Below, piece after piece: positions 43,962-52,784 of a stretch of 64,000 nt of DNA. A program made the position numbers and the translations under genes. The stretch is from CADEFQ01 sp035342635 (lineage in GTDB: Bacteria; Pseudomonadota; Gammaproteobacteria; Steroidobacterales; Steroidobacteraceae). The notes below the pieces were generated by a model. That model was not told the DNA's origin, ran no database searches, and saw nothing but the letters and a program-made list of their open reading frames with translations. How positions within the stretch are numbered: position 1 is the first letter of the stretch; every line of letters begins with the position of its first letter. Where the stretch lies: contig DAOQXO010000001.1 in the NCBI GenBank assembly GCA_035342635.1, positions 1-64,000 on the forward strand, written 5' to 3'.

Positions 43962-45546
43962 TCTCGCGCTCGTCCTGGGCGCGTTCGCGCTCGCCGCGCT
44001 CGGTGGCTGCGCGCCACCGCCGCCCGAGACCTCGAACATCCTCCTGCGCGGCAACGGCCCGGAGCCCGACTCGCTCGATCCGCAGAAGGCGCGCTCGGTC
44101 GAGGCCCTCACCGTGCTGCGCGACCTGTACGAATGCCTGACCTCGCTCGGCAGGGATGCCGAAACGGTGCCGGGCGTTGCCGAGACCTGGGCCGCGAGTG
44201 ATGACGGGCTGACCTATACGTTCCGCCTGAGAGACAATGCGCGCTGGTCCAATGGAGATAGTGTCACAGGCGAGGATTTCGTCTTCGCGCTGCGGCGCCT
44301 CGTCGACCCGGCGACCGCCTCGCAATACGCCCAGCTGGTCGATGTGATCGACAACGCGGCGGAGATCGTCGCCGGCCGCGCCGCCCCGGAGGCGCTCGGG
44401 GTCAGTGCGCCGGACCCGCACACCGTCGTCGTGAGGCTCGCCTCGCCGGCGCCCTACCTGCCGGGCCTGCTGTCGTTTCCGTCGACCTGCCCGGTGCACC
44501 GCCCGACACTCGAAAAGGAAGGCGCGCGCTTCACGAGGCCGGGCGTCATGGTGTCGAACGGCGCCTTCCGGCTCACCGAATGGGTGCCGGGTTCGCACAT
44601 CAGCGTGGTGCGCAACCGCGCGTACTGGAACGACGCCGCGACTCGCCTCGAGGGCGTGAAGTACCTGCAGATTGCCGACGAGAGCGCCGAGTTCACGCGC
44701 TACCGCGCGGGTGACCTGCACACGACCGCCGTGGTGCCACGTGGCCAGTTCGACGTGATCCGCAAGGACCATGCGGCGGAGCTGCACATCGGCCCGCAGC
44801 TCAGCACCTACTACTACGGCTTCGCGCTCGACCGGCCACCCTTCCGCGGCGCACCCGGACTGCGCCGCGCGCTGTCACTCGTGATCGACCGGGAGCGCCT
44901 CGCCGAGTCGGTGCTGCGCGTCGGCGAGCTGCCGGCGTACGGATGGGTCCCCCCCGGCGTGCACCAGTACACCTCGCAGACCTTCGGTTACGCGGGGCTC
45001 CCGATGGCGGAGCGCATCGAGGAGGCGCGGCGCCTGTATGCCGCGGCCGGCTACTCCGCCGCGAGGCCGCTGCGGTTCGAGCTGCGCTACAACAGCGGCG
45101 AGGTGCACAGCCGGCTGGCGGTGGCGGTCGCGTCGATGTGGAAGGAAGCGCTCGGCGTCGAGGCGCAGCTGACCGCGGTCGAATTCCGCTCGCTGATGGC
45201 GGATGTCGATGCGCGCAACGTCGAGATGTTCCGGCTGAGCTGGAGCGGCGATTACAACGATGCCTACACCTTCCTGCAGTACCTGAAGAGCGATTTCGGC
45301 ATCAACCTGCCGCGCTACGCCAATCCCGCCTACGACGCGCTGCTCGCGCGAGCCGCGGGCGCGTCCGATGCGACGGAGCGCCGGAATCTCCTCGAGACGG
45401 CCGAGCGCATGATGCTCGCCGACACGCCGCTGCTGCCGCTCTATTTCTACGTGAACAAGCACCTCGTCAGCCCGCGCGTCGAGGGCTGGTACGACAACGT
45501 CATGAACGTCGTCTACAGCAAGGACCTGGCGCTCGCGGCGCCCTGA
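43951..45546 (+). CDS. Peptide ABC transporter substrate-binding lipoprotein (OppA-like)
   Basis: This 531-residue solute-binding protein of family SBP_bac_5 has a lipoprotein signal (residues 1-23 with lipobox LGGC). The signature EPDSLDPQKARSVEALTVLRDLYECL, YTFRLRDNARWSNGDSVTGEDF and PYLPGLLSFPSTCPVH are typical of OppA. It should bind oligopeptides in the periplasm. No permease or ATPase genes follow, so it must work with a transporter encoded elsewhere. Its start overlaps the end of mnmG by 11 bases. Confidence 0.93.
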   Translation: MRRSLALVLGAFALAALGGCAPPPPETSNILLRGNGPEPDSLDPQKARSVEALTVLRDLYECLTSLGRDAETVPGVAETWAASDDGLTYTFRLRDNARWSNGDSVTGEDFVFALRRLVDPATASQYAQLVDVIDNAAEIVAGRAAPEALGVSAPDPHTVVVRLASPAPYLPGLLSFPSTCPVHRPTLEKEGARFTRPGVMVSNGAFRLTEWVPGSHISVVRNRAYWNDAATRLEGVKYLQIADESAEFTRYRAGDLHTTAVVPRGQFDVIRKDHAAELHIGPQLSTYYYGFALDRPPFRGAPGLRRALSLVIDRERLAESVLRVGELPAYGWVPPGVHQYTSQTFGYAGLPMAERIEEARRLYAAAGYSAARPLRFELRYNSGEVHSRLAVAVASMWKEALGVEAQLTAVEFRSLMADVDARNVEMFRLSWSGDYNDAYTFLQYLKSDFGINLPRYANPAYDALLARAAGASDATERRNLLETAERMMLADTPLLPLYFYVNKHLVSPRVEGWYDNVMNVVYSKDLALAAP

Positions 45547-45550
45547 CCCG

Positions 45551-45664
45551 CCCCGTGTCGAGGATGCGCCCGCGGTTGCCGGGCTGCGCCTTGAACCGGG
45601 CGAGCTGCACCGGTGCCGAGATGAGCCACGCCAGCGCACCCTGCCACAGGAAGACCTTGGTCAG
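45551..45664 (-). pseudogene. Degraded DUF1295 (steroid 5-alpha-reductase-like) remnant
   Basis: On the minus strand, directly after the osmC stop, 38 codons read KVFLWQGALAWLISAPVQ followed at once by LARFKAQPGNRGRILDTG. These are two recognisable conserved blocks of DUF1295 membrane proteins, but in intact members they are separated by roughly 50-60 residues, and RGRILDTG is normally followed by LWRYTRHPNYFG. Here the middle and both ends are missing. It is best read as an eroded gene with an internal deletion. Confidence 0.65.
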
Positions 45665-45674
45665 CGCAACCGCA

Positions 45675-46157
45675 TCAGGGGGAACTTGGCACCCAGGGGC
45701 GCGGTTCGCAGCGCACCTCCGTCTTCACCGAGTTGGCGATGAAGCACTTGTCGTGCGCCTCGTCGTGCATGCCCGCGATCTCGTCATCCGTGGGGAGCTT
45801 CCCTCCGCTGAACTGCACCGCCGGGTGCAGGATGACCCGTGTCATCGCCATGCGCCCGGCCGCATCCCGGCCCAGCCGGCCGGCGGCCTCGTCGACATAG
45901 CGGTCGACCACGAAGCCGCGCTCCGCGGCGATCGAAAGGAACCACAGCATGTGGCAGCTCGAGAGACTCGCGATGAACGCCTCTTCCGGGTCGACCGCGG
46001 CCTCGACCGAATGCGGCAGCGGCACCACGTGCGGGGATGCGGAGCCGGGCACCTCCACGCCGCCGTCGAAGCGCCAGCGATGGGCGCGGCTGTAGCGGTT
46101 GTCGGTGAATGTGGCGCCCTCGCGCGCCCAGTCGATCGTCGCCTTGTGCTCAGCCAA
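45675..46157 (-). CDS. OsmC family protein
   Basis: This 160-residue member of the OsmC/Ohr peroxiredoxin-like family reduces organic hydroperoxides. The conserved Cys of SLSSCHMLWFLSIAAERGF and a second Cys in HDKCFIANSVKTEV, placed as in the family, would form the redox pair. A Glu in DPEEAFIASLSS fits the YhfA/OsmC arrangement. It follows the DUF885 gene on the same strand by 18 bases; expression may be joint. Confidence 0.93.
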   Translation of the reverse strand: MAEHKATIDWAREGATFTDNRYSRAHRWRFDGGVEVPGSASPHVVPLPHSVEAAVDPEEAFIASLSSCHMLWFLSIAAERGFVVDRYVDEAAGRLGRDAAGRMAMTRVILHPAVQFSGGKLPTDDEIAGMHDEAHDKCFIANSVKTEVRCEPRPWVPSSP

Positions 46158-46175
46158 GAAAGACTCCAGCCGCAG

Positions 46176-47927
46176 TTATTGTTGCTTCTGTGAATTTATC
46201 CAGGCATGGACCTGCTCGGTAAGCACGTCCATTGGAACAGGGCCGCTCGCGAGCACGGTGTCGTGGAAGGCGCGAATGTCGAACCGCCCGCCGAGCGCCG
46301 CTTGTGCCTCGCGCCGCAGGTCGAGGATGCGCAGCTGGCCGATCTTGTAGGCGAGCGCCTGTCCGGGCCAGGCGATATAGCGGTCAACCTCGTTGACGAT
46401 GTCCGCCTCGGTCTTCGCGGCGTTCGCCTTGAAGTAGTCGATCGCCTGCTGGCGCGTCCATTGCCTGGCATGGATCCCGGTGTCGACGACGAGGCGCACG
46501 GCACGCCACATGTCGTAGGTGAGCTGGCCGAACTTGTCGTACGGGTCGTCGTAGAGCCCCATCTGCTCGCCGAGCCGCTCGCTGTAGAGCGCCCAGCCCT
46601 CGACATAAGCGGTGAAGTCGGCATTGCGCCGGAACAGCGGCAGCGTCCGGTCCTCCATCGCGAGAGCGATCTGCAGGTGGTGGCCCGGCACCGCCTCGTG
46701 CACCGTCAGTACCGGGATCTCGTACTTCGGCCGCACTTCGGGGCGGTAGAGGTTCACGTAGTAGTAGCCGGCGCGCGAGCCGTCGATCGCCGGGCCCTGG
46801 TAGTAGGCGGTGGTCGTGTCCGGGGCGCTGGTCATCGGGATCTCGCGCACGCCGTAGGGCGTGCGCGGCAGCTTGCCGAACAGCTTCACGAGTTCGGGGT
46901 CGATGCGCTTCGCCATGGCCGCGTAGGCGGTGAACAGTTCCTCGCCGCTCCCGTAATAGAACTGCGGATCGGTGCGCAGGAAGGCGAGGAACTTCTCGAA
47001 CGTGCCCTGGAACCGCACTCGCGCGATCACTTCGTCCATCTCGGCACGGATCCGAGCCACCTCGCGCAGCCCGATCTCGTGGATGTCGTCGGGCGTGAGG
47101 TCGGTGGTGGTATGGAAGGCGGTGCGGTTGGCGTAGAACGCGAGCCCGTCCGGGGTATCCCAGATGCCGTCCGAGCTGCGCGCGGCCGGCAGGTACTCGT
47201 CGCGGAAGAAGGCGTCGAGACGCTTGAACGCCGGGATCACCACCTCGACGATCGCGCGTCCGCCGGCGCCGATCAGGCGGGCGCGGTCCTCCTCGCCGAT
47301 GTCCTCGGGCATGCGCGTGAAGGGTGCGAAGAACGGACTGTCCTCGGCGTTCGCCGGGATCTGGTTCGCGAGCTGCGCCGGGATCCGCTGCATGATTGAA
47401 CGGGGCTGGGTGCGCCCCTCGCGGATCGCGGTCGCGAGCATCGCGATGTGCTGGTCGATATAGGTGCCGAATTTCGTGAGCCGCACGATCCAGGCCTCGT
47501 AGTCGGCCACGGTTGCAAACGGCAGCAGCTCGGCGAGTTCGCTCGCGCTCTGCACGCCGTCGCGCGGCCGGATCGCCTCGTAGAGCCACGGCTTGAAGGG
47601 CTGCGCCGCGAGCCGCCGCTCGTATTCCTGCGCAAACAGGTCGTAGTTCAGCCGGTCGGCGCCCGACAGGCCGTCGCGTGGAATGGCCTTGAGTTCGGCC
47701 ATCACTGCGGCGTAGCGCGCATAGCGTGCTTCGAGCGCGGCGGCCGACAGATCCGGCCATTGGTCCGAGTAGCGGTGATCGCCGAGGTAGTCGGCGGCGG
47801 TGGGGTTGTCGCGCAGGTCCGCTTCCCACGCTGCATCGAACAGGGCCTGCAGGCGGGCATCGGTCGCGAGCGAGGTGCCGGGTGCCGCGATGAGGCTCGC
47901 GGCGAGCAGCCAGAGGAGCTTGCGCAT
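46176..47927 (-). CDS. DUF885 family putative secreted metallo-hydrolase
   Basis: This 583-residue protein starts with a signal peptide (MRKLLWLLAASLIAAPGTSLA). The DUF885 core includes LTVHEAVPGHHLQIALAMED, an HExxxxHH-type metal motif, followed by YVEGWALYSERLGEQMGLYDD whose Glu is a probable third ligand. The family contains carboxypeptidase-like enzymes. I chose ATG 47927 because it gives a clean signal peptide; the in-frame upstream start at 47945 adds six residues. Substrate is unknown. Confidence 0.9.
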   Translation of the reverse strand: MRKLLWLLAASLIAAPGTSLATDARLQALFDAAWEADLRDNPTAADYLGDHRYSDQWPDLSAAALEARYARYAAVMAELKAIPRDGLSGADRLNYDLFAQEYERRLAAQPFKPWLYEAIRPRDGVQSASELAELLPFATVADYEAWIVRLTKFGTYIDQHIAMLATAIREGRTQPRSIMQRIPAQLANQIPANAEDSPFFAPFTRMPEDIGEEDRARLIGAGGRAIVEVVIPAFKRLDAFFRDEYLPAARSSDGIWDTPDGLAFYANRTAFHTTTDLTPDDIHEIGLREVARIRAEMDEVIARVRFQGTFEKFLAFLRTDPQFYYGSGEELFTAYAAMAKRIDPELVKLFGKLPRTPYGVREIPMTSAPDTTTAYYQGPAIDGSRAGYYYVNLYRPEVRPKYEIPVLTVHEAVPGHHLQIALAMEDRTLPLFRRNADFTAYVEGWALYSERLGEQMGLYDDPYDKFGQLTYDMWRAVRLVVDTGIHARQWTRQQAIDYFKANAAKTEADIVNEVDRYIAWPGQALAYKIGQLRILDLRREAQAALGGRFDIRAFHDTVLASGPVPMDVLTEQVHAWINSQKQQ

Positions 47928-47964
47928 GCGCCGATTGTGCGGCAATCGCGCCGTGGCGCAACTC

Positions 47965-48438
47965 TCAGGCCGGATCTAGCCGCAGCTGTCCCATGCTGGG
48001 CCGAAAGCGCAGCCTGCGCGCCACGCCGTACTCGACCTCGTGCGACACGATCCGCACGCCCGCGTCGATCAGATACTCGCCGATCAGCGCGAGCACCGCG
48101 GCGGCGGCCTGGCGCGCCGGCTCGCCCGATTCGACGCTGGCGGCAATCTTGCCCTGCACGTCGACGCCCCGCTCCATGGCGTCCCGGAAGCCCTCGACGC
48201 AACGGTCGAGCAGCAGCAGGTCCGAGGCGAGGGTGCGGTCGGTGACGTCGCCCTGGTTCGCGCCGCGGGCGATGAAGCGCAGGTGCAGGAGTGCCCCGTG
48301 CTCCTCGACCGCGTCGTACAGGCACACCGCCAGCGTCCCGTCGAGGAGCGCCGAAAAAAGGACATCATCCGACGCCACATCGAAGTGGTCGGGCGGGACC
48401 TCGACTCGGCGCGGATCGGGGTGCAGCACACCGCGCAT
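47965..48438 (-). CDS. CheD-like protein lacking the catalytic cysteine
   Basis: This 157-residue protein follows the CheD fold pattern: LLDGTLAVCLYDAVEEHGALLHLRF aligns with the family LGSCVAVCLYDP...GGLAHFMLP. The catalytic His is retained as His52, but the catalytic Cys is Thr35. The C-terminal IDAGVRIVSHEVEYGVARRLRFRPSMGQL matches the CheD end. CheD deamidates chemoreceptor glutamines; this copy is probably inactive as a deamidase and may only bind, for example to CheC/CheY or PAS-type partners. No chemotaxis genes are nearby. Confidence 0.7.
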   Translation of the reverse strand: MRGVLHPDPRRVEVPPDHFDVASDDVLFSALLDGTLAVCLYDAVEEHGALLHLRFIARGANQGDVTDRTLASDLLLLDRCVEGFRDAMERGVDVQGKIAASVESGEPARQAAAAVLALIGEYLIDAGVRIVSHEVEYGVARRLRFRPSMGQLRLDPA

Positions 48439-48549
48439 GGTGCGGGTTTCCGGCGGCCGGAACCTTGAACTGCATCACGGGCGGCACATGGCTAGAATGG
48501 TGCCCGCGGCACACTGCCGCCGATTCGCGACACGCAAGGGGACTCGGCA

Positions 48550-49497
<948 letters not shown>

Positions 49498-49499
49498 CG

Positions 49500-49946
49500 A
49501 TGAAGGAATTCCTGATGCAGATCGAGTGGTGGCACTGGTGGATTGCCGCCGCGGTGCTCGCCGCCCTCGAGACTTTCATGCCCGGGGCGGTCGCGATCTG
49601 GTTCGCGGTCGCGGCCGCGGTCGTCGGGGCGCTGGTGCTGGTCCTGCCCGTGCCGTGGCAGCTGCAGCTCGTGCTGTTCGGTGCGCTCGGGCTGGGGGCG
49701 ATTTTCGCCTATCGCGCCTACGCGCGACGCAATCCGGCAACGTCGGCCCAGCCGAACCTGAATCAGCGCGGCGCGCAGTACGTCGGCCGGGAGCTCACGC
49801 TGGTCGAGCCGATCCAGCAGGGCTTCGGCAAGGTGCGCGTCGGCGATACAGTCTGGAAAGTCACCGGGCCGCCGCTCGGTATCGGCGCGAAGGTCCGGGT
49901 GACGGGAGTCGATGGTGCGGTATTGATCGTCGAGGCCGCACCGTAA
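49500..49946 (+). CDS. NfeD family protein (YbbJ-like)
   Basis: This 148-residue partner of QmcA has three hydrophobic segments (about residues 14-75) followed by an OB-fold domain. The latter contains QYVGRELTLVEPIQQGFGKVRVGDTVWKV and ends in AKVRVTGVDGAVLIVE. NfeD proteins cooperate with SPFH proteins at the membrane. Two bases separate it from the qmcA stop, implying co-translation. Confidence 0.93.
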   Translation: MKEFLMQIEWWHWWIAAAVLAALETFMPGAVAIWFAVAAAVVGALVLVLPVPWQLQLVLFGALGLGAIFAYRAYARRNPATSAQPNLNQRGAQYVGRELTLVEPIQQGFGKVRVGDTVWKVTGPPLGIGAKVRVTGVDGAVLIVEAAP

Positions 49947-49977
49947 GCCCAACGCTGTAGCGGCAGAGGAGGTCGCC

Positions 49978-50403
49978 ATGCTGGTACGTCACGTGCTCGA
50001 CAGGAAGGGCTCGGCGGTGCATGCCATCGGACCGGACGCCACGGTGCTCGAAGCGCTCAGGCTCATGGCCACGCACGGCATCGGCGCATTGCTGGTCATG
50101 CAGGGCGACAAGGTGCTCGGCGTCATTTCCGAGCGCGACTACGCGCGCAAGGTGGCGCTGCTGGGGCGGGCGTCGCACGACACGCCGGTCTCGCAGATCA
50201 TGACCTCCCCCGCCGTCACCGTGGCGCCCGACGACACGGTCGATTCGTGCATGCGCGTGGTCACCGACAAGCGCATCCGTCATCTGCCCGTGATCGCCAA
50301 TGGCCGCGTGGTCGGCGTGCTGTCGATCGGCGATCTCGTCAAGACGCTCATCGGCGAGCAGCGCGAGACGATCGAGCAGCTCGAAGCGTACATACGGAGC
50401 TGA
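49978..50403 (+). CDS. CBS domain-containing protein
   Basis: This 141-residue protein consists of a tandem CBS pair. CBS1 has VLEALRLMATHGIGALLVMQGDKVLGVISERDYARKV, and CBS2 has DSCMRVVTDKRIRHLPVIANGRVVGVLSIGDLVK. Such pairs bind adenosine nucleotides and sense cellular energy. A GAGGAG ribosome-binding site precedes ATG 49978. It follows nfeD by 31 bases. The partner it regulates is unknown. Confidence 0.92.
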   Translation: MLVRHVLDRKGSAVHAIGPDATVLEALRLMATHGIGALLVMQGDKVLGVISERDYARKVALLGRASHDTPVSQIMTSPAVTVAPDDTVDSCMRVVTDKRIRHLPVIANGRVVGVLSIGDLVKTLIGEQRETIEQLEAYIRS

Positions 50404-50437
50404 GAGCCCGGGGCGGGTGCCCGGAGCCAGAGGACCA

Positions 50438-52249
50438 ATGCGCTTGCCGTGGCTGCTGTCGGCGTTGCTTGCGGGGCTCGGGGCCTGCCTGCCGGCCGTG
50501 TGCGCCCCGGCCGCGGCAACCGCGGCGCGCTGCGAGACCGCGTGGTCGTGCGAAGGCGTCGCGCGCATCGTCGCCGTGGGGGATGTGCACGGTGCGCTGG
50601 CCGAATTCACCTCGATCCTGCGTGCCGCGGGCATCATCGACGACGCGGGTAACTGGGCGGGTGGCGAGAGCTTCCTCGTCAGCACCGGCGACCTGATCGA
50701 CCGCGGACCCGAATCGCTTGCGGTAATCGAGCTCCTGCGGCGCCTCGAAACCGAGGCGCAGGCCGCGGGTGGGCGCGTGCTCGTGACCCTCGGCAATCAC
50801 GAGGAGATGAACCTCATCGGCGATCTGCGTTACCTCGTCGCGGCCGACTATGCCGCGTTCGCCTCGAAGGAGGCCGCGGCGGGCGAAGGCGCGGCGGGCG
50901 AAGGCGCGGCAGCGGCGAGCCGGCTGCCGCCCGGCTGGCGCGCGCGCCAGCAGGCCTTCAGCCCGGACGGCGACATCGGCCAGTGGCTGCTGGCTCGCCC
51001 GCTGATGGTGCGCGTGAACGGCGTGCTGTTCACCCACGGCGGCCTGCCGCCCACCCTCGCCGGCACATCCCTCGAGGAACTCAACACTTCGTCACTGCAC
51101 CGGGATCTGGTCGACTACGCCGTCACATGGCATGCGCTGATCGCCGCCGGCCTCCTCGATGCCGACACCGATGACGCGGCGCGCGTCGCGCTCGCGAAGG
51201 AGCGCCTGGCCGCTCGCGCGGGCGCCGATCGGGAACGCCTCGCCGCGCTGGTCGCGACGCTCGAGCGAACCGATGCTTCGCCCGTGCTCGGCATCGCCGG
51301 GCCGCTCTGGTATCGGGGCAGCGCGATGTGCCACAGCGCGTTCGAGACCGATACGGTGTCGAGCGTGCTCGCCCAGCTCGAAGCGGGGAGCGTCGTGATC
51401 GGCCACACGATCACCACCACCAGGCGCATCACCACCCGGATGGCGGATCGCGTCACGATGATCGATACCGGCATGCTGCCCGAGTACCGCGGTCAGCCCT
51501 CCGCGCTCGTGATCGAGGGCGACGCGCGCGGCGTGATCTACGCCAGGGCCCCCGGCGAGCGTGCCGTGCCCGAACGCGAGGCGCGGCGGGTGGGCGAGCG
51601 CCCGGGTGGCCTCACCGACGATCAGCTCGAGGAGTTCCTGCACCATGCCGATGTCGTCGCGAACGAAGCACCGCCGCCGGAGCGCGCGGGCGCGCGCCTG
51701 CTGACATTGCGGCGGGGCGACCTGCGCCTGCGGGCGCTCTTCATCACTGCGCCGCCCGCGGGCCGCTGGCAGCATGAAGTGGCGGCCTATCGACTCGATC
51801 GCCTGCTCGGCATAGACATGGTGCCGGTCACCGTCGAACGCAGGATCGACGGCGAGGCAGGTGCGCTGCAGTTCTGGATCGAGAAGGCGGCAAGCGCCGC
51901 GATCGTCGAACGTGACCGGATACGGCTGCCGGGCTGGTGCAGCCTCGAGTCGCAGTACGGGTTGATGCGCGCATTCGATGCGCTCGCAGGATTCGCCGGG
52001 CGCCGATCGGAGAACGTGCTGCTCGGGCGCGAAGACGGCCTCGCGCGCCTGGTCGATTTCGCCGCCGCCTTCAGCAGCGCGCGCGGGCTCGACCGGCGCG
52101 TCGCGCAGCCGCCGGTCGGCGCCGAACTCGCGCGCCGCCTCGCCACGCTCGACGCGGCGAAGCTGGCCGAGTCCCTGTCGCCGTGGCTCGGTCGCGCGCA
52201 GCAGAGGGCGATCCTCGCGCGACGCGATGCGCTGCTCGCCGGGCGCTGA
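50438..52249 (+). CDS. Secreted metallophosphoesterase fused to a kinase-like C-terminal domain
   Basis: This 603-residue protein has an N-terminal signal peptide. Residues about 42-380 form a calcineurin-like phosphoesterase with GDVHG (48-52), GDLIDRG (84-90), GNHE (119-122), FTHGG and VIGHT metal-ligand motifs. Residues about 410-603 resemble bacterial FAM20/PI3-4-kinase-like proteins: EVAAYRLDRLLGIDMVPVTV, ALQFWIE, then SENVLLGREDGLARLVDFAAAF. The late Asp of the metal-binding motif is kept, but the catalytic Asp usually five residues before the Asn is not seen, so this half may be a pseudokinase. It is convergent with the STAND/SLOG operon. Confidence 0.82.
   Translation: MRLPWLLSALLAGLGACLPAVCAPAAATAARCETAWSCEGVARIVAVGDVHGALAEFTSILRAAGIIDDAGNWAGGESFLVSTGDLIDRGPESLAVIELLRRLETEAQAAGGRVLVTLGNHEEMNLIGDLRYLVAADYAAFASKEAAAGEGAAGEGAAAASRLPPGWRARQQAFSPDGDIGQWLLARPLMVRVNGVLFTHGGLPPTLAGTSLEELNTSSLHRDLVDYAVTWHALIAAGLLDADTDDAARVALAKERLAARAGADRERLAALVATLERTDASPVLGIAGPLWYRGSAMCHSAFETDTVSSVLAQLEAGSVVIGHTITTTRRITTRMADRVTMIDTGMLPEYRGQPSALVIEGDARGVIYARAPGERAVPEREARRVGERPGGLTDDQLEEFLHHADVVANEAPPPERAGARLLTLRRGDLRLRALFITAPPAGRWQHEVAAYRLDRLLGIDMVPVTVERRIDGEAGALQFWIEKAASAAIVERDRIRLPGWCSLESQYGLMRAFDALAGFAGRRSENVLLGREDGLARLVDFAAAFSSARGLDRRVAQPPVGAELARRLATLDAAKLAESLSPWLGRAQQRAILARRDALLAGR
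50876..50905 (+). repeat. 15-bp tandem duplication inside the phosphoesterase gene
   Basis: GCGGCGGGCGAAGGC occurs twice in tandem and is followed by a partial third unit. It encodes two Ala-Ala-Gly-Glu-Gly repeats in a surface loop between the metal-binding motifs. The repeat is in frame and length-variable by nature, so strain variation is expected. Confidence 0.7.
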
Positions 52250-52263
52250 GCGCCGCCGGCGGT

Positions 52264-52773
52264 CTAGAACGCCTTCGCGATTATCGCCACGGTGAGCGTG
52301 GCGTGGATGCCGGCGAACAGCCACGGCACCAGCAGCTCGACCCGGGTGATCTGCAGGTAATCGCGGCGCGAGCGGTCGGCTTCGAGCGCGACCCACTCGG
52401 CTGCATAGGGTGCGAGCGGCAATCCCTTCTCCATCGCGAGGATCACCCTGAACTTGCCGGCGTTCAGCTGCCGGTAGGACAGCACCATCATCCACCACGC
52501 CGCGCACATCAGGATCGCGGCGCATGCGGGCGCGAGCACCAGTGCGCGCGTCGTGATCAGGCCCGCCCGCAGCGCGAACACCAGCGCGCCGACCACCGCG
52601 GTGTTCATGCCGACGAAGAAAGAGTTGGCGAGCATGCGCCGGTTGCTGACACGGTCGGCCATCTCCACGTACATCTGGTACTGGCGCAGCGAGTGGTAGC
52701 GGTAGTCGTCGCCGTACCTGTCCTCGGGCGTCGAGAACAGGGCCTTGTTGATGTTCTCTTCGGTACCGGGCAT
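52264..52773 (-). CDS. RipA-family octameric membrane protein-like
   Basis: This 169-residue membrane protein has a soluble N-terminal stretch (SLRQYQMYVEMADRVSNRR) leading into two close helices (about residues 56-100). An amphipathic loop with YRQLNAGKFRVILAMEKGLP comes next, and a third helix lies near the end. The pattern matches proteins named RipA-family octameric membrane proteins and resembles SLATT-type small membrane modules. It is the last gene of the operon, 11 bases after the SLOG protein, and is most likely a membrane partner or effector of it. Start ATG 52773 is the only sensible one. Confidence 0.75.
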   Translation of the reverse strand: MPGTEENINKALFSTPEDRYGDDYRYHSLRQYQMYVEMADRVSNRRMLANSFFVGMNTAVVGALVFALRAGLITTRALVLAPACAAILMCAAWWMMVLSYRQLNAGKFRVILAMEKGLPLAPYAAEWVALEADRSRRDYLQITRVELLVPWLFAGIHATLTVAIIAKAF

Positions 52774-52784
52774 GGCCGTGGTTC

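Noticed and set aside
44701..44760. CACGTG-centred palindrome GTGCCACGTGGCCAG near 44735 as a third parS
   Set aside because: It matches only the central CACGTG and lacks the TGTT/AACA arms.
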